Shown here piece by piece: positions 8,534 to 17,917 of a stretch of DNA of 64,000 nt. The notes below the pieces were generated by a model. It was not told the DNA's origin and did no database searches. It saw nothing but the letters and a program-made list of their open reading frames with translations. Every line of letters begins with the position of its first letter. The stretch's first letter is position 1. The translations under genes were made by a program, and so were the position numbers. The DNA is from Clostridia bacterium (lineage in GTDB: Bacteria > Bacillota > Clostridia > UMGS1810): assembly GCA_017621495.1 (NCBI GenBank), contig JAGATB010000005.1, positions 30,778 through 94,777 of the forward strand, written 5' to 3'.

Positions 8534-10780
8534 TTATACAGAAATTTCTTTTCCGTTTAGTGTAAGTGTAACCTTATCTCCCAAAACGCGTTCTATATTG
8601 CAGCCATTTTTGTCTACAATTACATTTAGCTTACTGCCTTTAAACCATACAGGGAACGAATAGCTTTCCCAGCTTTCCGGCAGGACAGGGTTAATTGACA
8701 AACCTCCGGTGTTTATTCTGAGACCACCGTATCCCATAACGATTGCCAGCCATATTCCACCGATTGAGGCTGAATGTATACCTGCATCCGAATTGTTGGT
8801 GTTGTCGCCAAAATCAACACAACAGCAATCATAAAACAGCTTATCTGCCATTTCCTTCATACCGAGGCGAACAGCAACAAGTGCATGGATACACATACTG
8901 AGCGACGAATCGTGCAGGGTTCTTTTTTCGTAATATTCAAAGTTTTTGCGAATTGTTTCTTCATCAAATATTTCTCTCATAAGATAAAACAGCATAACAA
9001 GGTCTGCCTGCTTAAACACCTGCATCTCAAGGATTTCTGCAAAACCGTAATCCTTAAAAATGTCAAACACACTGTCTAAGCTCTTGTAATATGATATGTC
9101 TTTTTCTTTTAGTGCTTTGCATCCGTCAAACTGAGAGATAATACCGTCACCTTCAGGTACCGGCAAATACAGTCCGTCGGCAACCTCAATAATTTTGGCT
9201 TTAATATCTTCTATGTTATACTCTTTTTCGAGTTTTTTCAACAGTTCATCCGGCTTGGAATCAAGAATTTTTGAGGCAAGGATAAGATTCTTGTGTGCCA
9301 TATAATTTGTATATGCGTTATTGTCTATATCCTCTTTGTACTCATCAGGGCCTATTACACCTAAAATTTCATATCTTCCGTTCTTTTTGTCTGCTCTTTG
9401 CGACCAATATATTGCGGTACGAACTATGATTTCGTTTCCGTACTCCTGCATAAACTTTTCATCACCGGTCAGACAATAGTACTGCCATACTGCAAATGCT
9501 ATACCGGCTGTAACATGAATTTCGGTTTCGCCCATTGTAAAGCGGCGTCTTTCGCCTGTTAACAAATCCATATCACCAAATTCTATACAGGCTTCGCCAT
9601 CAGTTATCCATGTACTTTCCCAAGGAAACATTGCCCCCTCAAAGCCATACTTTGCCGCCTTTTCCTTTGCAACCGGAAGCAGATGATAACGATATTCCAA
9701 AAGTCTACGGGCAACATCCGGCTGTGTGCACAGATAATACGGAAATATAAATATCTCAGTATCCCAATAAGAATGACCCATATAGCCTTCACCACTAAGC
9801 GCCTTTGCACCAATGCCAAGACGGTTATCATCTCTGCTTGCCATAATATGCAAATGGTACTGTGAAAAAATTACTGCCCCGTCTATCAGATCATTATTCG
9901 AATTTACACTAACTAAGGATTCAGACCAAAACTTTTCCCACGAAGCAGCACTTTCCTGCAGTAAACCGTTATATCCAAGTTTAACTGCTTCGGTCAAATA
10001 TGCTTTTCCGTCACTTCTCAAAGATTCGTTACTATATTCAAAGTCAGCATATTCAAAATCTCTCGACATAGCATAAGACACTATTTTTTCCATAGTCAGT
10101 TTTTGGTTTTTAGCAAGAGTTTTTGTAACCTCTGAATATACGCTTCTCCTGTCGATAATTATTCTTTCACTGCATTCCTCGCTAAATTTAAGAATATAAT
10201 GAATAGCCACATCTACTTGTGACTGCAATGTAGTAAGATACATTCCCTTTACTAAATCACTGTATGCTCGTTTTTCCGGATTAGTAAAATGCTGAACTCC
10301 TGTGTTTGTAACCTTGCCGTCTAATCCCGTAATCAAACAAATCTCTGTTTCCTCCGAAAGAGGAGTAATTGAAACTGTCTGTGCCATAATGTGCTTTCTT
10401 GCATCAGACACTATTCTTGAAAATTCTATTATGTACTTTTTTCCTTTCGGGCTTTGCCAATTAAGACTTCTTTTGAATTCCCCCGTTTTCATATTAAGAC
10501 TTGTATAGAATTTTTCAAAGCTTCCGCAAGTCATATTAAATATTTCGCCGTTTAATGTAATCTGACAATTAGTTGCATCAGGCAAAACAGCCAATTCTGC
10601 AACTTCTTCCTTTGGACAATCAAACAATCCGTTAATAAGAGTATTTTGGGTAGACTGAAGATAATTTTCTTCAAATGAAGCCCTTACTCCCATATAACCA
10701 TTACCTTGAGTCCAGATAGACTCACGCTTTTTGTTTTTAGTCCAATCAAGTTTTTCAGATTCTAAAATCCATTTTTCCAT
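8534..10780 (-). CDS. GH65-family glycoside phosphorylase
   Basis: 748 residues, the normal length for GH65 maltose/kojibiose/nigerose/trehalose phosphorylases. It has the N-terminal beta-sandwich and an (alpha/alpha)6 barrel with SGEGYMGHSYWDTEIFIFPY, a substrate-binding motif. The general acid is Glu480 in VIGPDEYKED, and a phosphate-binding His-Ser region lies at GIHSASIGGIW. The reaction is inverting phosphorolysis of an alpha-glucoside to beta-glucose-1-phosphate; the beta-PGM gene downstream supplies the next step. The disaccharide linkage cannot be assigned by eye. The start is ATG 10780 with GAGGT upstream. No signal peptide, so it is cytoplasmic. Confidence 0.9.
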   Translation of the reverse strand: MEKWILESEKLDWTKNKKRESIWTQGNGYMGVRASFEENYLQSTQNTLINGLFDCPKEEVAELAVLPDATNCQITLNGEIFNMTCGSFEKFYTSLNMKTGEFKRSLNWQSPKGKKYIIEFSRIVSDARKHIMAQTVSITPLSEETEICLITGLDGKVTNTGVQHFTNPEKRAYSDLVKGMYLTTLQSQVDVAIHYILKFSEECSERIIIDRRSVYSEVTKTLAKNQKLTMEKIVSYAMSRDFEYADFEYSNESLRSDGKAYLTEAVKLGYNGLLQESAASWEKFWSESLVSVNSNNDLIDGAVIFSQYHLHIMASRDDNRLGIGAKALSGEGYMGHSYWDTEIFIFPYYLCTQPDVARRLLEYRYHLLPVAKEKAAKYGFEGAMFPWESTWITDGEACIEFGDMDLLTGERRRFTMGETEIHVTAGIAFAVWQYYCLTGDEKFMQEYGNEIIVRTAIYWSQRADKKNGRYEILGVIGPDEYKEDIDNNAYTNYMAHKNLILASKILDSKPDELLKKLEKEYNIEDIKAKIIEVADGLYLPVPEGDGIISQFDGCKALKEKDISYYKSLDSVFDIFKDYGFAEILEMQVFKQADLVMLFYLMREIFDEETIRKNFEYYEKRTLHDSSLSMCIHALVAVRLGMKEMADKLFYDCCCVDFGDNTNNSDAGIHSASIGGIWLAIVMGYGGLRINTGGLSINPVLPESWESYSFPVWFKGSKLNVIVDKNGCNIERVLGDKVTLTLNGKEISV

Positions 10781-10846
10781 ATGTTATTTACCTCTAAAAT
10801 TTTTGCAAAAATCACCGTCATAATACTGCATGACAGTGACTGCCAA

Positions 10847-10878
10847 CTGCTAAAACACATCTGTGATATATTTAGCAG
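10847..10878 (-). terminator. Imperfect hairpin between the secreted-glycosidase and GH65 genes
   Basis: CTGCTAAA and TTTAGCAG pair across a 16-base loop, with further imperfect pairing outside. It lies in the 137-bp gap that separates the exported half of the locus from the cytoplasmic half, about 40 bp after the stop of the 1361-residue protein. No long U run follows, so partial termination or RNA processing is as likely as full termination. I saw no convincing promoter in this gap. Confidence 0.4.
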
Positions 10879-10917
10879 TCAGCAATACACTTTAAATGTC
10901 AACTATTTTTTTAAACT

Positions 10918-13900
10918 TTACTTTTCCACTCTTAAAAGCAGCGGAGTGTGTCCTTTTACAGTAATACTTTCTCCATACTTTCCAAAGTTAATCAAATCTT
11001 CGCAATTAGCAACCTTTTTGCCGTTGATATAAACCTCGGCTTCTCTGTCGTCCCATGTATAGCTGCAAAGATTTATAATATACGCACCGTCATATTCAGC
11101 TGTAATCCAATCTGCATCTGTGAGATTTTCGCCTGTTAATTTGTCTTTTACAACAACAGTATCAAGGCTAAGTGATTTAACCAGCGATGTGATTTCCTTC
11201 TTTATAGCCTGCTTGCTGATACCTGCGATTGTGGTTCCGGCATCTTCATAGCCAAGGCATACGGCTTTGGCCTTTATAGCTGTTATGGAATCTGCATTAT
11301 GATTATCACCATATTCATTAACAGTTAATGCTTTGTCACCGATAACAATAAGCTTTCCGCCGTTTTCCGCAAATAGTTTCAGCTGCTCAAGAGTTTCCTC
11401 TCTTACGCTGACGCTTCCGGGAATAATAATAGCTTTATAATTTAACATATTATCAAGCTGACTCTCAACTACAAATCTTGTCTTTTGTCCGTTTTCGCCA
11501 AGAGATGCGGAAACAGAGCGTATGATATCAAGCATCTCATCATTATACGGAACACTTGCATCGGAATATAGTACAGCTATATCGCTTTTGGCATTCTGAA
11601 GTGCTACAACCTCATTGGAGAGTCTGTTAAGGTCAAGAGTTGTCTTGCCCAGGGTAGCAACGGAATCAGGGCGTGCCGTAAGAAGTGAGTTAAAGTAAAT
11701 TGTACCGTTCTTTGACCTCGAATATCTGTCCCAGAGCCAAAGTACAGAACCGCCTCTGCCGTGAACCGCACCATTCCAGATATCTGCAACGTTATAGATT
11801 ACTTCTTTGTCATTATACGTAAGAACCCTCGCATCTACGATGATGTGGTCTTCTGTGTTGTAGATAGGAGCTGTCTTAACTGATGTAAGGAAGTCATAGA
11901 AGAGATTCTTCCATCTTGAATCATCGGTGGCAATCATTGACCATGCGTCGCATCCGTTGATGTCGGTGACATCTTTGAGAATTTCATAATTATCACTGGA
12001 GCTTATACGGAAGTTTACACCTGTTTTAAAGGTATCCATAACCTTTACATGTGTAAATACCTCGGGGTCAATGGACTTGATATACTCACTTACCTTTCCA
12101 ATCCAGTTGGGAAGGATTGTATCGTTATATTCTTTCCAATCGTAGTATCTGGGTGTTGCCTCAATACCTGTAGGGAGCTCCACCTCATCGAAGGATTTAT
12201 ATGTTGTTCCCCATCTTTCATTGAGCTTTGCAATATCCTGATATTTTTCTTTCATAGCCTCACGATAATCATCTATAAATGCCCAACTGTCGAGCATTGA
12301 GTTGTACTGCGGTTCGTTAGCAAGGATAACACCATCAAAGGATTCCTTGTCCTTGATTCTCGGGATGAGAGTTTTGTAGAATATCTCATACATCTCCAAA
12401 AGCTTGGGATGATTGGGATCCTGATGGTTGAAGTTACCCCACTGCTCAGGAAGATTAATCTCCGGATAATCCTCCAAAACAAATGTTGGAACATAATGCG
12501 GTGATGCACCAAACTGTCCCGAAATATTGTATTTTGCAAGGTTATCAAAGGTTTCTTCAAACTTTTTGACTACCCTTTCGTCTATTGCATAATACTGCTC
12601 TTCGGGATACCTTCCTTCAAAATCACCGTTTAAAAGAAGATTTTTGCTTGTTCCTGCCTGACGAATATACGCATCATCTACCAAAATAGCATCCGCCTTA
12701 TTCTCTACAAGTATGATAAAGCTGAGTGTATTTTCGTTGGGTCCTGTTGTGTAGGTAAGCTTGTCGTCACGCCAGTCGAATGTTCCGTTAAGACTCTGGC
12801 GCATTGCTCTGTTACCAACACCCGTTAAGCCGTTGGTTGTAAGAATATAGAATGCTCCCAGTACATTTTTACTCTTTACGGAAACACCATATTCATATGT
12901 AGTATTGGGCTTTGCATCTATTGTCTGTATGAGATATTTATAGTTGTTGCTCACATATGGCAATGCTGACGAGAGCTTAAGCGCTGAACTTCCGCTTCGT
13001 ACATCATCTGTAGATGCATCTACATCAACCTCATAATTTCCAACACCTCTAAGTCCCCAGCTCTTAACCGGAATTGCCTCTGTCATAATATCCCAGGGAC
13101 CAAGCTCCGGATGTGAACAGTTAAACCCAACCTTAGAAAGTGTTTCTATTACATCTGCCTGTCTGGAAGGCTCCCAATGTCCCGCCCCTACGAAGAATAC
13201 GGGTCGCTGTTCCAAGGTGCCGTCTTCTCTACGTGTTGTAGCTACAAAATGATTGTCTACAACTTCAATAGGTGATGTAACATATCTGGGGACAGATACA
13301 GGTTCTATTGTTCCTGCAAGTAAGCCTTCAAGTTCTTCTTTTGCTTCATTATAAAGACGAGTAAGAACCTTATCCTGATGAGCAATTCTGGTAAGGTCAT
13401 TGTCCGCCAGATCCTCCTCAAGATACTTTATAAACAGTTCGATTGTATAATACTTAACCTTCTGATACTCAATAGGTATTGACTTTGTAATACATTTTGA
13501 GATAAGGTCGGTAAGTTCATTATAATTTTTCTTGTGTTTTGCAATTATTTCAACGGTTATAGCTTCATCTGCACATACATTTGTAACTACAGAGTCGTTT
13601 CTGGTACTCTTGCCGTCTGTTACCGAAACATCCATAACAGTTTCGCCATAGCCTGTGAGTTTTGCAGAAAATTTGACACTTGCGGATTTTCCGCCTTCAA
13701 GGCTGATTTCCTTTTTTACAGAGGCTTTTTCACTGGAAACAGTAAATGTCTTTGTTTTATCGGTCTGGTTAAACAAATCTACAGAATAATTTGCTGTTTC
13801 ACCTGTAGCTATATCCTTGTCTCCCTGAAAGAAGGTTGTAAACTCATCTTCGTCTCTTAAAAGCATCATTTTGGGGAAAAGCTGACTTCCCTTGTACATG

Positions 13901-15003
13901 GAAATACCGGGAGCGACATCAATACATCCCTTTCTGCCGTGTCCGTCGTTATCATTGTCATTGACAATAGCGCAGAAAAGCACAACACTTGGGATTTTGC
14001 CAAAATATGCTGACCATGGAATTGCAACTTCATATGTAGTTTTATTTCCTGTCCTTTTGGTATCGGTTATTATTGCTGTATCACCAAATTCCACAGTAGC
14101 ATCATTTTGCTCGTCATATACCGCACCATAAGAAATACCAAAGGTTTCATCCGTGCCGCATATGGTAAACTGTAAGCCGTCTCCGTTCCAGTAGCTTCCG
14201 GCAGTAACCGGTGAGTGAGCATCATCTTCTACATCAAGTAGGAAATAGAAGTTATCATCATCATAAGCATAGCTGATTTCACCTGCAACACTCTGAGGCT
14301 GCTTTGTGAAATCGGTATATATATCAAGCTTTCTTGAAGTAACCTCTGACCATTCATCAGCCTTGCCGTCAATAACTATGTCAGTTTTTTTGTGTACGGG
14401 TATAATATCCTGACTTGCTTCTTCTGCAGAAGAGGCCGGAGCATTTTCTTCAAACGAGGGATTTTTGATAAGATTGTTTTCAGGTGTATTCGGAAGCGAA
14501 GCATCATAAAAATACACATCGTCTATCCAAAGGGCATCTGTAACATTTTCCATTACAAATCGTAATGCCACCTGTGTCTTATCCAGATTGGTATATGCAA
14601 ATTCAAAGCCTCTCCAATCTGCTGTTTTGCCTGTTGGAGTAAGATAACCAAGATTGGTACGGTCCCAGTTTATCTGTACGTATGCTTTGTTGGCGTTTTT
14701 CACCTTTGCCTTAAAGCCGTATATGTATGTATGACCGGGTGTAACAGGTATCTTTTCGTAGCTTATTCTTACATATTGTTCCTCTGTTCTGGGTGTCTGA
14801 TTGTTTAGCTTCATTGAAGCCTTACCGCTGTATTTTTCGGTTGTGTCAACCGTAACTCCTCCCACAGTATTAGAGGATTTATCCAATACCCAACCGGGCG
14901 GCGTGATGTCTTGTGCTGCACTTGCGATTAGCTGAGGAAAAGTAGTTGCTGTGCAACTTACAGTAAGTGCTATCGCAATTATATGTCTAAGAAATTTTTT
15001 CAT
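10918..15003 (-). CDS. Secreted multidomain clan-A glycoside hydrolase (GH42-like) with CBMs
   Basis: 1361 residues with a Sec signal peptide. Visible domains in order: a CBM4/9-like jelly roll (about 33-170); a CBM9-like module beginning DIVIDGKADEW (about 205-385); a beta-sandwich (about 390-480); a helical linker (about 490-570); a TIM barrel starting RPVFFVGAGHWEPSRQ. Acid/base Glu897 lies in ILANEPQY and nucleophile Glu1051 in YNTEDHII. After the barrel come an alpha/beta domain like the GH42 trimerisation domain (IAVLYSDASVPY ... KLIVIGDKAL) and a C-terminal beta domain. A further CBM-like insert interrupts the barrel after its first strand. The start is ATG 15003 with AGAGGA upstream. 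It is a paralogue of the next gene. It probably acts on galactosides or related polymers at the cell surface; specificity is inferred. Confidence 0.8.
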   Translation of the reverse strand: MKKFLRHIIAIALTVSCTATTFPQLIASAAQDITPPGWVLDKSSNTVGGVTVDTTEKYSGKASMKLNNQTPRTEEQYVRISYEKIPVTPGHTYIYGFKAKVKNANKAYVQINWDRTNLGYLTPTGKTADWRGFEFAYTNLDKTQVALRFVMENVTDALWIDDVYFYDASLPNTPENNLIKNPSFEENAPASSAEEASQDIIPVHKKTDIVIDGKADEWSEVTSRKLDIYTDFTKQPQSVAGEISYAYDDDNFYFLLDVEDDAHSPVTAGSYWNGDGLQFTICGTDETFGISYGAVYDEQNDATVEFGDTAIITDTKRTGNKTTYEVAIPWSAYFGKIPSVVLFCAIVNDNDNDGHGRKGCIDVAPGISMYKGSQLFPKMMLLRDEDEFTTFFQGDKDIATGETANYSVDLFNQTDKTKTFTVSSEKASVKKEISLEGGKSASVKFSAKLTGYGETVMDVSVTDGKSTRNDSVVTNVCADEAITVEIIAKHKKNYNELTDLISKCITKSIPIEYQKVKYYTIELFIKYLEEDLADNDLTRIAHQDKVLTRLYNEAKEELEGLLAGTIEPVSVPRYVTSPIEVVDNHFVATTRREDGTLEQRPVFFVGAGHWEPSRQADVIETLSKVGFNCSHPELGPWDIMTEAIPVKSWGLRGVGNYEVDVDASTDDVRSGSSALKLSSALPYVSNNYKYLIQTIDAKPNTTYEYGVSVKSKNVLGAFYILTTNGLTGVGNRAMRQSLNGTFDWRDDKLTYTTGPNENTLSFIILVENKADAILVDDAYIRQAGTSKNLLLNGDFEGRYPEEQYYAIDERVVKKFEETFDNLAKYNISGQFGASPHYVPTFVLEDYPEINLPEQWGNFNHQDPNHPKLLEMYEIFYKTLIPRIKDKESFDGVILANEPQYNSMLDSWAFIDDYREAMKEKYQDIAKLNERWGTTYKSFDEVELPTGIEATPRYYDWKEYNDTILPNWIGKVSEYIKSIDPEVFTHVKVMDTFKTGVNFRISSSDNYEILKDVTDINGCDAWSMIATDDSRWKNLFYDFLTSVKTAPIYNTEDHIIVDARVLTYNDKEVIYNVADIWNGAVHGRGGSVLWLWDRYSRSKNGTIYFNSLLTARPDSVATLGKTTLDLNRLSNEVVALQNAKSDIAVLYSDASVPYNDEMLDIIRSVSASLGENGQKTRFVVESQLDNMLNYKAIIIPGSVSVREETLEQLKLFAENGGKLIVIGDKALTVNEYGDNHNADSITAIKAKAVCLGYEDAGTTIAGISKQAIKKEITSLVKSLSLDTVVVKDKLTGENLTDADWITAEYDGAYIINLCSYTWDDREAEVYINGKKVANCEDLINFGKYGESITVKGHTPLLLRVEK

Positions 15004-15018
15004 TATATCATTCCTCTC

Positions 15019-17907
15019 TTACTTGCCCAAACTTTGCGATGCCATATATGGCTTTAAATTATCTACACTGTTTATCAAAAATGATTTCATCATATATGGA
15101 AGGGGCTTGTTTTGCTTTATTTCAAAGCCAAGCGAAGATGTAACCTTGCCGTTCTTATCCGCAGTGCCCGATGTCTTTACGACGGTTTCCAAGGTTTTGT
15201 CCGATGAATATATTGCAAGAAGATGAACATATTCGGAAAAAGGCTCTAAAACCGCATTGACCTTTGAAGTAATGTTATCGGTTTTAATTTCTGTTGCCCT
15301 GGTTCCGTCGGAATAACGGAAACTCATTGTAGATACTGCATTTTTGAGCTTTACAAGCTTTGTTTCGTATGGTTTAAGAGTAAAACTGTTTGATATATTT
15401 TTGTTTTCTGTTAAATCATATACAGTTTCATCATATGCCAATCCGTCAAGCAGTATAGAAATATCCGCATCGGAACCTCCATAGTTACAAAGATTTATAA
15501 CATAATCATCTGTGTACTTCGCACTTGTCCATTCGGTTTCACCGTTTGAGCTTGTTACAGATACAACTCTGTCAAAGCCGGCAATAGCACTGCCTATGGC
15601 ATTATGTACATCTTCATATCCCGAAAGAGTTACTGTGGAAGAATTAAAGCTTCCAAACGATACCCTACCGGAATTATTTAAAACATTATTCTTTAGTGTG
15701 GTATCGAGCGACTTTCCGTTTTCGTTATAATAATCATTGTTATATTCAACGAAAATTACCTTTTTGCCATTTTCAATAAATTCGTTTATCTCGGTCCATA
15801 CCTTTTCGGGCATATACTGGCATACAGGAACTATCAAAAGCTCAAGGTCTGTATTTTCATTTAATTTTTCGGGATATGTATCATTTACTATGTAGACCTT
15901 TTCGCCGTTATTCTGCAGGTATCGGTATACCTCATACATAGCCGAAAGATGAAGCGAAGAAAGTCCTACCTGTGTATAGTTGGAATACATAACTGCACAT
16001 CTTGCACTCTTTTTCTGAATTGCTGTTATCTCATTTGCCATACGATTAAGGTCAAGGTTGACCTTGCCGATTGCAGCAACATGGTCAGCACGGTATGCAA
16101 GGTTTGAATTATAATAGTATGTACCATTCTGCGCTCTTGAGGATTTGTCCCATAGCCAGTAAACAGAACCTGCTCTGCCGTGGATTGCACCCTGCCACAT
16201 ATCTGCTATGTTCATAGCAAGCTCGTTGGCATTGTATGTAATCTCTGTACTATCCCTTAATATATGGTCCTCACTGTTTATTACAGGAGCATTTTTCATA
16301 GATGTCATAAAGTCATACCACATAGTCTTGCCCTGAAGCTTATTGGCATTTTCTCCGTAAATACCCCAGGCATCGCATCCATTGATATCCATAATGGGCG
16401 ACCACTGCTCGTAGTTAGTACCGCAGAAAATTCTTCTGTTTCCATTTCCGCCGCTTGATATATATGCAGAGCACTTGGTATGAACAGGTATAGTTTCGTC
16501 GATATCCTTGACTACATCTTTTAAAAATGCAAACCACTCGGTAAGTATTGAGTCGTTGAACTCTCTCCAGTCATTATACTGTGCACCGACCTTTGGAGTT
16601 TCGGGCATGGTTACACTGTCAAAACTATAATAGTACTTGCCGTGTGCATTCCTTAAATTGGATATTGTGCTGTATTTGTTCTTCAAAAATTCGCGGTATT
16701 CTCCGATATAAAAATCAGGATACTCGTACGAAATAAAGAATGGTTCATTAGCCAGGCAAACACTATGGAAAGACTTGTAATCCTTGATTTCGGGAATCAC
16801 GACTCTTAAGAAAGCTTCGAGAGCTGCCTTTACCTCATCATGTGTCGGATTATACGGCATAAAATCAGGGAAAGTGCCACTTCCACTATTGTTTATTTCA
16901 GGATAATTGTCATATATAAACTGCGGGAAATAGTGCATAGCCGTCATAAACATAATAGAAAGATTGTTGTCCTCGGCTGTCTTGAAGATGTTTTTTACAT
17001 TGGCTACCGCCGATTCATTTATGTCGTACTTCCTTCCCTCTGTTCCGGGCTTTAATACTGAGCTTGGGCCCAATTCGTAATGAGTATAATTTACACCCAA
17101 ATCTGTAAAGGTTGTATAATCAGAGAGTGCATCTGCCCAGTGTCCGTATCCGTTGAAGAAGACGGGCTGTGTAAGCTTCTGCCCCTTTACATCTACTGTT
17201 GCAATAAGGCTTTGTCCGTCCTGACTAATCTCAGAACTAACATATATGGGAGCAACCTTTTCATCTATTGTGCCATCAAGATAACCGGTCAATAATATTA
17301 TGGTTTCGTCTGCAAGGCTTGAAATCACTGTATAGTTGTGGTTGTATTCCTCTGCAAGGTTCTTTTCTATATAGCTATCAAGAAAAGACTCAAATCTCTT
17401 TATAACACTGAGATTTACCTTTTCGTACTCGGCGGAAATATTTCTATCTTCACACTCGGCTAAAAGAAGCTCTATCTCTCTTATTTTTTCTTTAAGTATC
17501 TGTCTGTTTGCTGTGTACCGGCAATTATAAACGAAGGATATTGTGGATTGTCCTTCTTTGTCATTACCATTTATATATGCAGTAAGGTTTTTGCCCTGAG
17601 CTTCGCTCTTGAGCCCAAAGGTAAAGGAAAACGCACCGTTTGCCTTGCTTTGTGTTTCCTCCATTGCATATATAGTGCCGTTTGCATCATCTGTTATCTT
17701 TAAGGTGATTATTTTTCCCGTGCCGCCTGAATGCACACCCGAAAATACCACATTGCACTCAGTGCAAACCGGTTGCGAAAGAGTAACAGCACCGACACTA
17801 TTAACAGAAGCTACATCAAAGCATCCGCTCCCGTCTGCATAGCAGACGGGACAGATTGATAAAACTATTGATATTATAAGTAAAAAACTAAGAGCTTTAT
17901 ATTTCAT
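15019..17907 (-). CDS. Secreted clan-A glycoside hydrolase (GH42-like), shorter paralogue
   Basis: 962 residues with a Sec signal peptide ending near CYADG. An N-terminal beta-sandwich carries AFSFTFGLKSEAQ, and a helical linker (about 130-215) resembles the one in the 1361-residue paralogue. The TIM barrel starts PVFFNGYGHWADALSD; acid/base Glu388 is in LANEPFF and nucleophile Glu546 in INSEDHIL. Shared blocks with the paralogue include MDINGCDAW and HGRAGSVYWLWD. The trimerisation-like domain (CAVMYSNYTQ ... KKVIFVEYN) and a C-terminal beta domain follow. It lacks the CBMs and the barrel insert. It starts 15 bp before the paralogue (minus strand), consistent with co-expression after an old duplication. 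Confidence 0.8.
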   Translation of the reverse strand: MKYKALSFLLIISIVLSICPVCYADGSGCFDVASVNSVGAVTLSQPVCTECNVVFSGVHSGGTGKIITLKITDDANGTIYAMEETQSKANGAFSFTFGLKSEAQGKNLTAYINGNDKEGQSTISFVYNCRYTANRQILKEKIREIELLLAECEDRNISAEYEKVNLSVIKRFESFLDSYIEKNLAEEYNHNYTVISSLADETIILLTGYLDGTIDEKVAPIYVSSEISQDGQSLIATVDVKGQKLTQPVFFNGYGHWADALSDYTTFTDLGVNYTHYELGPSSVLKPGTEGRKYDINESAVANVKNIFKTAEDNNLSIMFMTAMHYFPQFIYDNYPEINNSGSGTFPDFMPYNPTHDEVKAALEAFLRVVIPEIKDYKSFHSVCLANEPFFISYEYPDFYIGEYREFLKNKYSTISNLRNAHGKYYYSFDSVTMPETPKVGAQYNDWREFNDSILTEWFAFLKDVVKDIDETIPVHTKCSAYISSGGNGNRRIFCGTNYEQWSPIMDINGCDAWGIYGENANKLQGKTMWYDFMTSMKNAPVINSEDHILRDSTEITYNANELAMNIADMWQGAIHGRAGSVYWLWDKSSRAQNGTYYYNSNLAYRADHVAAIGKVNLDLNRMANEITAIQKKSARCAVMYSNYTQVGLSSLHLSAMYEVYRYLQNNGEKVYIVNDTYPEKLNENTDLELLIVPVCQYMPEKVWTEINEFIENGKKVIFVEYNNDYYNENGKSLDTTLKNNVLNNSGRVSFGSFNSSTVTLSGYEDVHNAIGSAIAGFDRVVSVTSSNGETEWTSAKYTDDYVINLCNYGGSDADISILLDGLAYDETVYDLTENKNISNSFTLKPYETKLVKLKNAVSTMSFRYSDGTRATEIKTDNITSKVNAVLEPFSEYVHLLAIYSSDKTLETVVKTSGTADKNGKVTSSLGFEIKQNKPLPYMMKSFLINSVDNLKPYMASQSLGK

Positions 17908-17917
17908 ATGATTTTAC

